Below, piece by piece: positions 11,759-23,642 of a stretch of DNA of 64,000 nt. The translations under genes and the position numbers were made by a program. The stretch lies in NCBI GenBank assembly GCA_036971715.1, contig JAVHJL010000003.1:1-64000 (forward strand). Direction: 5' to 3'. Each line of letters begins with the position of its first letter. Position 1 is the first letter of the stretch. The DNA is from Arthrobotrys musiformis. Taxonomy: Eukaryota > Ascomycota > Orbiliomycetes > Orbiliales > Orbiliaceae. The notes beneath the pieces were generated by a model. It made no database searches and was not told the DNA's origin. It saw only the letters and a program-made list of their open reading frames with translations.

Positions 11759-12857
11759 ATGTCGGAACCCAAGTCATTGGCCGTTCTTTCCCACGCTACC
11801 CTCGCGACCATCTCAACACCCCTTTCAGTATTTTGTTTCCTTTTTTTCTACCTATCCCTCGCCAGCTTTATTTTCGCTTCCCTAGAAACCATCTTAGGGA
11901 TTGTTCGGAAAGATGACAAAGCCTCGAGTTGGTGGAGGCGGTCGAGGCTGGTGGCCTTGACATACGCTCAAATGTACCTTTCTCAGCATTTCTTATGGAT
12001 CCTTACGTCAGGGAAGTCAGGCGCCGACCAATCCGAAAAGAGCTTCTGGATGGCATCACAAACCATTGCTGCTGGCGTCGTCATGTTTTCCGTGATGAAA
12101 GTCCAGAATACCACAGAAAGGTTGCTCTTGGGGCAGTGCTATAATCTGGAGCGGCCGCAATTATCACAGATGGTTCTGACGTCGGTCGTGGCCTTCAATA
12201 TCTATCTTGTTGCCGGACCTGTTGCAGCAGTGCTAACAGCGATCGCTCTGCTCGTGTCTCTGGATTGGAAGATATTGATCTTATTTTTCGAAGGTGTTGC
12301 TAGTTGGAAGGCCTCGAAAGGAAGTCAGTTGGCCGAATTCACCTGGGGGATTCTTCATATCGGGCTTTCCATTGGCTTGATTCGAGCCGTGCATTATTTT
12401 GACCAGGAGGAGGGCCACATCTCACTACCTGCGAACGATGAAGAGAATGCTCTCGAAAACACAGCAGACGAGAAAGCGGGGGCGGAAATCGAAGCTATCA
12501 CGACAGCAGAGGACGTTTTGCAACCCTCAACCAGCCTACCAGCGAGTCGACTATTCATTATGCTCTGCGTCTTGATTGTATTCGCGGGAGCGATCATCTC
12601 GATTGTATTTTTCGGCCTGGAAAAGCTTCTGCTCCCAAGTCTACTGGCTGATGAAGATCGTGTGAACGCCGAGGCACTTATCCTCTCTCGCATGTTCACA
12701 ACGGAAGCTATTGGAGTTATACTGGTCCTGATTCTAACGTGAGTTCTAAGAGACACCTGATTTCCCAAGATCCCTCCATTAACGTTACTTCTTCCATAGC
12801 GCGCGAGAGCTGAGCGGAAATTCGCTTGTGCGATGCATTGTCAATGGTCTCAGTTAA
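11759..12857 (+). CDS. Polytopic membrane protein, function unknown
   Basis: Two exons, 11759-12738 and 12800-12857, are joined by a 61-nt intron with donor GTGAGT and acceptor TAG in matching phase 2, giving 345 residues. About seven to eight hydrophobic segments are visible: residues about 18-45, 60-80, 95-115, 140-170, 195-215, 263-290 and 305-325. A hydrophilic acidic loop of about 45 residues (DEENALENTADEKAGAEIEA region, about 220-260) separates the sixth and seventh. No signature of a named transporter family is recognised. The C-terminal exon adds only 19 residues ending NGLS. The product is presumably in the plasma or an organelle membrane. Confidence 0.65.
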
Positions 12858-14147
12858 TCACCACTCTGCAAGATTATCGCATGCGAAAGCATAATCAGAA
12901 CCATGCGGCCACGACGCAACCCAGTTCGTTGATCTTTAGCCATTTCTGTTTTCTGTTGGTAATAGTTTATGATACCCGGCCCTGCTTTCAGTTTCTTACT
13001 CCAACTTCTCGTGTGATTGCATTTCTCCTACCTTTTGAAGCCATTGTAAATAGCAAGATACATTTATCTAGATTCCCGGCGAAGCTAAGCTATACGGACG
13101 TCATCCCAAATTCCAACGTGAACTGTGCGAAGAATGTGTTGTTAGAATTCACGGTTCAGCGGGCCGGTACCCCAGCGCCTCGTTTCGGGATCCCCTTGCT
13201 ATCAACGGTGTTTCGCTCCGCACAATCTCCATCCTTATAATAGCTGCTTTTCGACATTTTCCTGCTGGAAACTTGCACCCATATTGTAATTTAGCCTACT
13301 TCCTAACACCCATCCCGACAAACGACCAGGTTCGAGAACCCCTCGAATGTCCACCGTTCCGCAACGATTGTTTTAAAATCGGCCCACACAACCCCGACAA
13401 GTTAGCCTGAGCTTTGAAACAGCTGCACAGACAGCCTTGCTTCACCAAAACTTGCAACAAACAACTCATAATTTGCCTTCTCTCCGGACTTCGCCAACAC
13501 GAACAGCCCCTATCTTGAGGATTCTATGATCATAGGGTGTTTGATGGCAGCGAGCACATAATAAACACCATACGATAGCTTTTAAGGTAGCGTCCAAACC
13601 ACTTTGACACTGTATAATACCGTGTCAATTTCTCACATACGCAATGTTGTTTCATCGTGCGTCTGGCGCGTGCGGTGGGACCTGGTACTCCTGTGACAAC
13701 GTCCCAGAAGAAACAGTTGAGGAATAAAACTTATATAGTTCACTGCGCCCTGTTAAAGGTTCACGGTGGATTATGACTACTAGTCCATGAAAGCATAAGC
13801 TAACTAGCCACTGCCCTTAGATTTTTGGTCTATGTGTATGAAACTAACGAGCAGCTGTCAGTCCCCTTAAGTCAACAACACTCTTATCACAGTATTCAGG
13901 CTAAAGCTAGGGTATAAGTGCTCCACCACATCGATCTCGTCACTTAATGCAGGCGGGAAATATCGATGTATATTTATACTGGCCGTATTTCCGGCGGCAA
14001 GCTTAAAAACAAGTGTCCGGCCTTACGGGCTTACAAGGGATGAAATTGAACACGCCTAAGTCGATAGTACGCTAAAGTATCCAGTACCATATATATGGCC
14101 CGAGGCACCTCATCTAAGGCTCTATACACAACCTAGAATGCTCTTTT
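12858..14147. other. Intergenic region, convergent flanks
   Basis: 1.3 kb between the 3' end of a plus-strand gene and the 3' end of the minus-strand pectinesterase. The frame at 12833-13240 (+) overlaps the end of the upstream gene and has no features. No repeat or RNA gene is recognised. Confidence 0.5.
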
Positions 14148-15536
14148 TTACTGGTATACATAACTCAGATCCACCCAACTTGTGTCACCATCCAAGATAG
14201 AGCTTGGTGTAACGGCTCCACTGAGTTTAGAAGAAAAGGACGCCCTAGTTCCACTAGCTCCGTCGCCGGTATTACCGTATTCTTGGAACGAGACGTATTC
14301 AGTGTTTGGGGAGCTCGAGCTCCACTGCGACCATCCAGCGCTGTTGATAACATTGGAAAGGACAGTCCTTTGTACAACCACGCGGGCATAGTTCCTCCAA
14401 GGGCGGCCTAGGTAACTCTTTCCAACACCAGTATAACCGGAAGCCGCGGCGATAGAAGATTTATCGATCAGATAATAGGAGGGATTCGAACTCGAGTCTC
14501 TGCCATTAGCAGTTACCCATCCATCACCACTGACGCGGATAACGCACTGTAACCCTAGTGTTAGATTTTATCATGTAATTATGTGAGATAGCAGGTTTTT
14601 GGAGAACTCACTTGGCTGAAAAGTGCTCTTGCCGTTTGGCCGAAAATGAAATCTCTGGAAAAGGCTATTTTAGTATACATGCAGTCAAAAGTGGATGTGG
14701 TGTTTGGCCTACGTTGCGCCCTCGATGTAACACTTTCCATAAACTTGGTATCCCACATTCGCCAGGACGGTATCTTGAATCTTCGGTTAATTTCGCCGCC
14801 ACCACCTAAAATCTAAATATTGGGAGCTTACCTTGGTAGCCGACGAAAGTACACCCATAAAACCCTTTGTTTTTACACGTGGTTAGCGGATTGTCTCGAC
14901 TGCATATAGCGGATTTGTTCGACAGCGCATACCTTGCTTATCCGCATAAGCGCTGAGGGCAAGGGCTTGAACACCCTTTCCTCTAGTGTTCTTCACAATA
15001 ATGTTGTACATCTTCAAACCAGCGGACCGGGATTGTACAGTTGCTACTCGCATATTCCAGGTGACATTAGCTGCCTGTCTCAATACATCCATCCAGCCAC
15101 AAATGTAGCTCCTCTAGATATTAACTACAAACCCGATAATTCGTTGTTGCCTGCGACATCGGCACCCATTGAGTATGTTATCGTCACGGTGTTTCCAGCG
15201 TAGGACGACGTATCGGCAGTATATCCATAGATGGATAAAACCGCCTTGCGGGCCGGAATCTTGACTTGCTCGTTGTACGTTCCTTGGTAGATGAATATGG
15301 ACTGGGCCGACGTCGAAGTCGTGCTCAACGCATTCACTGCTGCTTGTATCTGCGTAAAGATAGTACTGTTAATATCATATTTAATTAACGAATTTCGCAT
15401 AAACATAGGACCATACCGTTCCATACTGGCCAGAGGTTGGACTCTTGCTGACGACCAAAGCGCCTGAAGGTGGTGAAGTTCTAGAAGCCGCAAGCGCGAC
15501 AGCGAAAAGCGAAGAAAGAACGGAAAGTATTTTCAT
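14148..15536 (-). CDS. Secreted pectin methylesterase (carbohydrate esterase family 8)
   Basis: Seven exons: 15536-15417, 15349-15133, 15070-14933, 14864-14832, 14773-14713, 14654-14612 and 14546-14148. All introns are 58-68 nt with matching phases, giving 336 residues. Residues 1-17 are a signal peptide (MKILSVLSSLFAVALAA). The enzyme removes methyl esters from homogalacturonan, exposing pectin to lyases and polygalacturonases. CE8 hallmarks are all present: YGTIQAAVNAL near the N-terminus, YGCTFVGYQDT with the first catalytic aspartate (D170), DFIFG with the second (D191), and LGRPWRNYARVV (about 250) with the substrate-binding Arg and Trp. Length and order match active fungal enzymes and nothing is broken. 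It is likely extracellular and expressed on plant material. Confidence 0.93.
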
Positions 15537-16487
15537 GGCTATACTCCTATCAACTCTGAGATATGGAACTCAAAGACTAAAATAAAAATTGAGAAATGAA
15601 AGGATCGTGGCATTCCAAAGAAGAGCGCCCGAACACCAATATATATCGTGACGTTACCACTGCATTACCTTCCGACCATGTTAGCCGCGAAACGGAATTC
15701 GCGGAAATAATCTAGCCGTGGGCCTAAAATTCAATCGGGAACCAGTCGATGCTCCGTGGAAATTTATTTCGCCGCTAGCTCCCATCTCAATATCGAATTT
15801 CTTTGAACATAAAACCAACCGTCCTCAAAAGCCAAATCTAAATATATTTTGGTGTAGAGAAGTTATAAGACAGATGTAATGGATTGGTCTTGAACCCTAT
15901 ATTTTCAAACAGCCCCTTGTCGAACCTTCGGCAGGAGCGACCGGTGGACCCAAGGCTTCAACAAAACTTCAACCTTGGGACTTGTGATCAAACCGAGCGG
16001 AACCAAGACCTCGGTCCAGCGGGGAGACGAAGATCGAGATTCAACCCAGCGACGGCCGGCTAAGTTCAAAGCGAGAATCAGCATGTGTGTATATAGATTA
16101 CTAGCTTGCCAATATTTCGCACCAATGATAGGATTTTGGAAACGACAGCATTTATACCTCGCACTAAGGAGCATGGTCAAGGATGTAGGAAAAAATAGAA
16201 TTCAAAATAACAACAACCGATCGCTTGCTATAGTGTACTTGCGTAGTATATACATCTCGATGTTCATATTTATCCCGACGTCGCCGCCGAGACAAACGTC
16301 GCCGCATAAACAAGAAAATAGACGCTGAAGTGGCTGAAGGACACGAACAACTAGACCCGCCCGACAAATTACAAAGATATAAGAATTTGCTACAACTAGA
16401 TCAAAGAAAATTCGTTAATCGTAATATTGTGCCATGTGGTTTCTGGCTGATGTTAGGGCGGTTAATGCAGGTGCTGGGACGATTACT
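15537..16487. promoter_or_regulatory. Pectinesterase promoter and exchanger 3' flank
   Basis: The part nearest 15537 should be the promoter of the minus-strand pectinesterase; an AT-rich ATATATCG segment lies about 100 bp upstream of its ATG. The half near 16200-16487 is the 3' flank of the Ca2+/H+ exchanger. Open frames at 15905-16367 on both strands show no protein-like features. Confidence 0.4.
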
Positions 16488-18382
16488 TTATTCCGTCGTA
16501 GTGGTCGAAGAGGGCGCGGGGAAGTACCAGGCAGCGACAGCAATTATAATGTAAGTAGCAATCAAAAGCGTGCCTTCCAAAAAATTTGACTTGCCGTCCT
16601 GGATCAAGTAGTTGACGAGGAGCACCGACACGAGCAGTAACACGACCTACAGGAAGATTTAGTAAACTCTTCTGGTTAAATTCTGAGATTGTGTATAAAT
16701 GCAGCTGACCTGAAAGCCGTCGAAGTATAATGTCATCTCATCAATACCCATAATCCAGCCTAGGACAACAATGAATGGAATAACCAACAGCGCAATTTGC
16801 ATGCTACTGCCTACCGCAACGCCGATCGCGAGATCCATTTTGTCTTTATACGCGACGGTGACAGATGTCGCATGTTCCGCAGCGTTACCCACAATTGGAA
16901 GGAGGATTAATCTAAACATCATGTTAATGAGGGTGCTTGTCTAGTTGTAAAGTGGATGCCTTTGACCTACCCGACAAAGTACTTGCTAATGGGCGAATGT
17001 TCCACAAGGTAGTCGAGGGAGTCAACCAAGAATTCTGCACAGATTGCGACAAGAGCGGTCGACCCCGCCAGAAGAATTACAGCAGTTATTAGTAATAGCT
17101 CGGGTTGAGGTCCTTCTTCTCCTTCATCTTCCTCGTCAATAGTTTCAACTTTCCCCTCACCGCTTGAAGAGCCCGAGGCAGTGGCGGTTCGGGGGTATGC
17201 TTGCCCTTGGACACCAGCATGCCCAAGAGTTGCGGCTCCCGCATTAGCAGACTGCTGTAGAAGGGTCTGCATAGCTGACGGCTCCAGATCGCTTCTTTTA
17301 GGGGCCTTCTGAGACTGGATGTTGAACAGCTCTGCGTGGGACTTCAGCTGGAAGAACAAGTACACCCCATAGACCAAGAGGAGGATAACCGCGGTTCCAC
17401 GAGACAACCCGATTATACCTTCCTGTAGCCTCTCTTCATTTTGGCCATTTGAAGCTCCCGCCCAGTGGAAGGCCGATGGGATGATCAAAGATAGAACTGC
17501 AACGGCCAGCAGCGAGGATGCAGTTTGGGCGACTGTCGTATTGAAGTATTGTTCCACTCGGTTTATTCCGCCTAAGAAGAATGCCATTCCCATAACCAGG
17601 AGCAAGTTGGACAAGATTGAGCCAATAAGTGATGTTTGTACGACGACAATTTCATGTTTGACCAGTGCGATAATAGATACGATCAACTCGACAGCATTCC
17701 TAAAGCGCGATATTGTGGCCAGTTAGAAAACACCCAAACTGCTACCAGTGCCAGTAACAAATAAACAAGAAACCCACCCGAAGCTAGCATTTAGAAGTCC
17801 ACCGAGGGTCTCCCCAGTCCGCAAAGCGATCTCTTCAGTACCAAAACTTAGAGTACCGGCGAGCGGAATGATGGCGAGAAAATTCATGACGAATACGACA
17901 ATTGGCGAAACGGATGTAAAATGCAGGGCTATTCCGACCGGAACGAACACGAGAAGTATGTTGACATAACTGCTGAATAGCGCAGCCTTTAGCTGTCCGA
18001 GAACGGTACGGTCGATATGGGCTTCTGCTCGTTTCCTCTCGTCCCTCCGTTTCTCCTTCTCCTGTTGTAGCAATTGTTTTCTCCTTGCCTTCCATTCTGC
18101 GAAACCGAATAGTTGTTAGGGGGAACTTGGTACGATTATATATATATATATATATATATTCATAGATCTGACGACAGGGGGAATACCTGTATGCGAAGGC
18201 TTTGCATCCGTTCCACTCGAGGTGCCGGTTTCGCCGTCCTTAGGCCTATGTCGATGAGCGGAGAAAGGCGCGATTGCCCGGCGTCCCTCGTACTTGGACC
18301 AGGATTTTACTTTGTCTATCAGACGGTTAGCGGTGCACGAAGAAATTGCGCCAAGTAATTTGGTCTACTCAGACGTACGCAT
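16488..18382 (-). CDS. Vacuolar Ca2+/H+ exchanger (CaCA superfamily, CAX type)
   Basis: Six exons: 18382-18379, 18315-18187, 18096-17778, 17699-16971, 16911-16710 and 16646-16488. All phases agree, giving 513 residues. The first exon is only ATGC, before a GTACGT donor. A longer start in the same upstream frame is possible but would add a Pro/His-rich leader unlike the family. Both CAX ion-selectivity repeats are present: LLNASFGNAVELIVSIIAL (c-1) and PIVGNAAEHATSVTVAYKD (c-2). About eleven hydrophobic segments are visible, and an acidic loop (ETIDEEDEGEEG) lies in the middle, as in yeast Vcx1. The protein exchanges vacuolar protons for cytosolic Ca2+ and keeps cytosolic calcium low. The intron at 18097-18186 contains a TA microsatellite. 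Confidence 0.9.
18137..18159. repeat. TA dinucleotide microsatellite in an intron
   Basis: About eleven consecutive TA units lie inside the second intron of the Ca2+/H+ exchanger gene. Tracts of this kind vary in length between strains, so this is a likely polymorphic marker. It does not affect the splice signals. Confidence 0.9.
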
Positions 18383-19449
18383 TGTTGATACGGTGAAAAT
18401 GATCGCTTGGTCGCGACAAGTTTGATGAATGTTCTGCAGACAGTTCTCAATGCATGGAAGCAGATCCAGAGAGAATAAAAGGGTGTGTTCGATAGATGAT
18501 GGAAAGAAATTGTGGTAGTGGTTGTAGTGGTGGTCAGGTGGCAGAGACTCGATGATTTGGCAAGGCGGCGCCTGGCGTGGGGATGAGGAATGCAATGGAC
18601 GTTGGTTATTAAGGAGGTGTAGGAGCATCAAATCAAATGCACAGCTGTCAAACCACTCAATAAATCACCATCACACATAAACCCCCCATCGCTTGACAAT
18701 CAAGTCTGCAGTGTCCATGGACTTTAGGGGGAAGGCCATCCCAGACGTCAGCATCCCCCTTCGCCGACGGAAAACCACACACCGCAAGCGCACTGAATGC
18801 GTGGCTCTCGAAGTTCTCTTCTATCCCAGACGCTCTCGTCCCAAAATCCATGTTTTAGGACGCTCAGCTGAAAGGCTGCCAGCAGGGCTGACACCCCATT
18901 CGATCACCGCCTGCAATAAAAACCGCGAACATGATGTTAACCGAATTCTATTTCGCATATGCATCTGTGATATGATGCACACAGTAGCGAGGCGCCTTTA
19001 AGTTTAAAATGTCCGGGCTGAGAGGGACTGATCCCCATCGAGTGTCCATACGTCAGTAGACATGGGGCTGCTTTCTTCGTCCAGGTTCATTAGTGTGGAT
19101 CACGACAAGCAATGCTTGATTTCAATTGGCTTTGCTTGGAAATCCCTTGTCGGTTTTCTTGGTCTTGGTGACGTGTTTGATCAGCCAACTATCAGCCGGG
19201 GCAGCAAGCCACTTCAGCCACCACCATCTGGGGCTGATGCACACACTTTCCACATATATTTTATTGAGAAATTCCTTATATTATTAGATTCCCTTTTGTG
19301 GTGTATTATACCTACTGTATAACCCCATGGAGTAGATACACACATACAGTACACTGCATACATTGCATGAGTATGCCGACGGCTTTTGGAATTTGAACAT
19401 TTCCCACACCTCAAACTGATATTTCTATAGATATTTTCGTTGTATATTA
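18383..19449. other. Exchanger promoter region and F-box 3' flank
   Basis: Roughly 1.1 kb. The part next to 18383 is the exchanger promoter and leader. A plus-strand frame at 18693-19001 and a minus-strand frame at 18365-18631 are open but unremarkable; the latter contains the exchanger start in its last codons. No repeat or RNA gene is seen. Confidence 0.4.
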
Positions 19450-20736
19450 TTATTCGGATTCCTCGCCTTCAACAAATTGTTCGAATAGTTTTGAGGTTGA
19501 CATTTTCAACAAAGAGTGGCGCTTTGGCGACTGCATTAAATCCCGTACTAGTCGACGGAACCACCGAGAGGTCCCTTGATCGCAGATTGGAAGTTGATAT
19601 GCGCACCATCCATATGGGCACTCCGTGCACATCCTTTTTGATCCCTGATCGGGATTCGCAAAACCTTTATCAGAGCCAATATAACACTCATCAACATCCA
19701 TTGGCTGGAAGTATCCGCGTCCTAACAATCTTTCGTTATCACAGAAGCTAGACATGGCGTCAAAATCGGGATGCTGTCTCCACGGCGGTAAACAAATTCG
19801 ATAGACGCCATTTTTAGACTTCCACAAAGGCCTCGATGATAAAGCGGAATAGTCTGATTCTAAAGACCAAACACTCTCAATCAAATGAAAAAAATGGTAT
19901 ATTATATCCTCTCCTCCCCATAAATAGCCGGCACCCCGTTTCGTGTAATCTAGATTGTCAAAGCAAAGCCCCGCTTTTACTAGCTGAAGAGAAAGGGGAG
20001 CCTCTAGAATTTTCTTGACTCCATCGAGGCCTTGGCTTATTAAAATTACGTTCGGTATTCCGACTCGCAAATCTAGAATTCCATTAGTTAATAACTCGGT
20101 ACCGATATATCGAGATGGAAAGGGACTCACATCGATCTAAACATGTAACCCGAGTCGCGACGTGCTCGACACAATCTCTACCCTGTTGTTCCGCAATCAA
20201 GGGACCTATGTGCTCTAGCTCGGACCGAAGGTAAAGATAGACGGCGAGTAAAGTACCCGAAATTACCCCATCCTCCTGAAAGTATCTTTTCATGTCTTTA
20301 TACGGGTAAGCGGCCCACCAAATGCATTCAACAATCTCTCTTTCTCTGAACTCGCGCTCATAAGAGGCTTCCATCCACAACCAAATTACACAAAAAGCAT
20401 GGTCGACGCTACGAATTTCAGCCTGACTTGGTGCCGATTCCCCTTGTTTGATGTAGTCTCGTAGGAACCGCTGCGTGAACCAACGAATTATTCGGCGAAG
20501 TTCAATGAGTTCAGATTGTAATGTCTAAGTTTTGCAAGACCAACTAGCGGGCTAGACGATTGGTCTATCGTTTCGTTCCGATAAACCAATTTCTTAATTG
20601 TATTCCAGCAGGGCAAGCCTTTGAGATCGCGGAACACGCGACAGCTATTCGAGACTGATTCTAAATCAGAAGTCGAAATCAAATGGCCGAGTAGCTCAAG
20701 CTTCAGATCGAGGGGGAGCTGAATAATTGGTGACAT
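19450..20736 (-). CDS. F-box-like protein
   Basis: Exons 20736-20545, 20470-20131 and 20072-19450 give 384 residues. The second intron is well supported (GTGAGT donor, CTAAT branch point, CTAG acceptor). The first relies on a weak GTTGGT donor, though phases match and it removes a stop. The N-terminus LPLDLKLELLGHLISTSDLESVSNSCRVFRDL follows the F-box pattern that binds Skp1 in SCF ubiquitin ligases. The middle (RFLRDYIKQGESAPSQAEIR, then a helical YEREF segment) matches the shape of fungal F-box proteins lacking named substrate repeats. The C-terminus ends in an acidic stretch. The substrate is unknown. An alternative is that the first exon joint is a +1 frameshift. Confidence 0.65.
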
Positions 20737-22544
20737 TTTAGTGAGAATGAACGAACAATCGAAGCAGATTCCTGCTCAGCTTTCTATGCACTGTAGTGCC
20801 TTGAGATGTGCTTAAGCGCTCGGGATTCCGAGACCGCACTACATATGCGTCGGCGATGTTTTAACTGAGGTTAAGTTTAAGAAAAAAAAGCACGAGATGT
20901 TGACGTATCGGCTTAGTATAATTTAACCGCTGAGCTTAGCTCATGATAGTGAGGCATATTAGTAACTATCTGTTCTGATATCGCGGTATGCGAAGGTATC
21001 CGAGCAAAATCAAATGAGGGATCACCGTCCAACCCACGACCAATATTAGCTCGATAGATCTATCATATGCAATCAACAGACATCAGCAGACCAAGCTCTC
21101 GTTTATACGTTTAAAATATAACGCTCACAACGCATACTTTTGTTCTCTCGTGCCCGAGGAAATGCATAGTACCTGCAGGTATACACACACATTGATGTTG
21201 GTCCAGGAGGGCCGAATGAGCATGAAGAAAAATTCAATGGCGGTCAGAGGGGCTAGTCTGGGAGTCACTTACCTTTAGATAATCTGGGGACATTCAGATG
21301 ACCTCTAGACCAACCCTCAGATACTCTCTTGGACCTTCAGGGCTGCAAAGCTACCGCTCCAAACTAAATACTTTTATACGTTAATCATCCAACGATCCGC
21401 AAGTATGCAAACATTTGAAGGTCATGACGTCAACGACGCCTATCAATGTGCACGCGGCTTCGCCACAGAATGAAAATATAAATGTATATAATATAGTATG
21501 TTTACCGACTTAAGTAGGTACATAGAGCGCCCCTGATCCCCCCACGAACGTCACTCTACGAGAAAGCTTTCCTCAAAATCTCAAAACTCGAACCATCCCA
21601 GACTCTTTCTACTCATACAGCCACGCTTCACTCTTCAACCAAATCATCAAATAATTGCGAGGCCAATATGCCGACGACACTCCCTTCCCCATGTATGTGT
21701 TTGAGCCGTATATACCGAACTACATCCGAACTAGAGGCCTCAGTGTAACATGTGGTTGGGCTGAGAGCTAGAGGCATCATGAAAGAAACCGAACAGAAAT
21801 CCAATATGATCTGGATAGTCTTAATCAGCAACCTGGACTTGCTTTGCGCATCTACTTCACGACCCAAAGCAGCACAAAGGAACGATCAAAGATATCCCTT
21901 TCTACAGATGCAGGCAAATGCTATATGAAAAAGGCGATCTGGTAGGCCTGCCCTGATAACACACTAGAAACCTCAACCATCATGCCGCAGCCCCTACTCA
22001 CAGATATTTCTTCTAGGTATGGCTCAATAGACTGCATACCTCTCCATCCATGAAGGTTTGAATCTTATTTTATAATTTACTGGAGTTGAGCGCTAACCGT
22101 GTTAGTCGAATCCAGTCATCTCTCTCCCGCCGCGTGCGCCACCAATACGTATATACCGTTGCCTCGTGGCATGCCGCCTAACAGCTTGTGGGCGACAACC
22201 GCTCTGAATTTAGGCATGCTACCTTCTCTACTTCCGAGCCTATCGTCGACTGCCTATTTCCCAATTCGAAATACCGCTTCAAATTCAGTAAACGCCTCAC
22301 AACCTCCTTGCCTCAACCCTCCTCCACCCCGTACCTCTTTATCGAACCTAAACACACCCCGGATAAACTCTGATTTCTGTGGGGCCCCCATATCGAGTAG
22401 ACGGGAGATGAGTAGGTTGTACCGCCGGCAGTGGTACAAACCTTAGCAACGTGGTTCTATTATTATATGGTGTTTGAACAGGCAGCCTGTTTTCAGGGAT
22501 ATCATGGCACCATTCGTAAGGAGTTGTCAGTCCTATTCTCTAAT
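20737..22544. other. Intergenic region
   Basis: 1.8 kb with no supportable gene. The bases just above 20737 are the F-box gene promoter. Frames at 21628-21867 (-) and 22099-22446 (+) lack a domain, signal peptide or splice logic. The region runs directly into the candidate inverted-repeat element at 22545. Confidence 0.4.
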
Positions 22545-23312
22545 ACCGCCCCTGTGGTCTGGGTACGAGACAACTCTAATACTAGAATCGTAGGAAGTTC
22601 TATCCTCTTCATTAATTGTCCTTCACAAAAAATTCACATGGCTACGCAGAGTTTTACAAGAGAACTTTTTCTGCCACAATACATACTTGATTTCTTTATT
22701 GCTACTTCACTTTGCAAGCAGGAGACAACCTTGCTACACAATTTCTTAACTAGTTTGTCAGTTAGGTTCTTAGTCAATTCCTTAGTTGCTTTTCTAATTA
22801 GTAATATATTTTTTCTTTTGTGAGGTCTCGTACCTGGATATCACAAAGGGATACCTCTGTGAACCACATAAGCATAAATTGTAGAATAATAGGCCATAAA
22901 CACACTACTTTTATTTCGTAAACTAGATGCTACTGTGTCTATACTATTTTGTGAGTAGCGCATTTACTACCACTGCCACCATCATTAAAAATAATAACAA
23001 TAGTAGTAATGGTAATTAACAGAAAATTAATTGCACTGCAGGATTATACGAACACTTCAAAAAGAAGTGACCAATATGAAAAGTCGTCTTAAATCTCACC
23101 CCCACACCAAATGGAAGTATCAATAGTCCCCGTGCATGGATGTCATCCTACATCCTCCTGGCAGGCGTCAGTTAGTCCTATAGTGCTTAGTCGTGGATGC
23201 GCGGCGCCACGGCTGGTGGGTTCGAGGATTGGTTAGCCTTTCGCTAAATTATTGGAAGAAATTTGATTCGGTATGAGAGTTTCTTGTCTCGTACCCAGAC
23301 CACAGGGGTGGT
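22545..23312. mobile_element. Candidate non-autonomous inverted-repeat element
   Basis: A 29-nt sequence at 22545-22573 reappears as its reverse complement at 23284-23312 with a single mismatch. The shared core is CTGTGGTCTGGGTACGAGAC. The 768-bp span has no real reading frame, and its middle is AT-rich with low-complexity ATAATAAC runs near 22990-23030. A shorter reversed copy of the core lies inside at 22824-22837, and further copies occur at 8627 and 56781. This is the architecture of a MITE-like or degraded DNA transposon. No target-site duplication is evident at the outer edges, so the true ends may differ. Confidence 0.5.
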
Positions 23313-23642
23313 CGCCTGAGCGTTCGTCGAGAGCATCAGCTCTTAATATCGGTATGGCCTTCTCAGTTGATCTTTTTCGGCTGCTGGGGATATGGGTCGG
23401 TTTATAAGTACACTAGGTGGGCTAATATAATCGCCAGTCGTGAACAACAAAAAGGCAATATCATAAGTTTTCGGGTGCGACAGGCGTCATATAAAAATCA
23501 CTAAATCCGAAAAAAATGCATTTAAATACTGTTTATTGAATTAAACTCAATTGCGATCTTTCATTTCGGAGCTGGACCAACGCGCGACAGAGTCTCGAGT
23601 AGACTCCGCGATCCGCATACCGCCCCTTCCAGCCCTCAGCCC
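23313..23642. other. 3' flank of the ankyrin gene
   Basis: 330 bp between the inverted-repeat element and the stop codon of the minus-strand ankyrin gene. No gene, RNA or further repeat is seen. Confidence 0.4.

Noticed and set aside
12833..13240. 135-codon plus-strand frame
   Set aside because: It begins inside the last exon of the membrane protein gene in another frame and has no features.
23160..23240. Possible tRNA, because GGTTCGAGGATT resembles a T-arm
   Set aside because: No matching acceptor stem, D-arm or anticodon arm could be folded at the right spacing.
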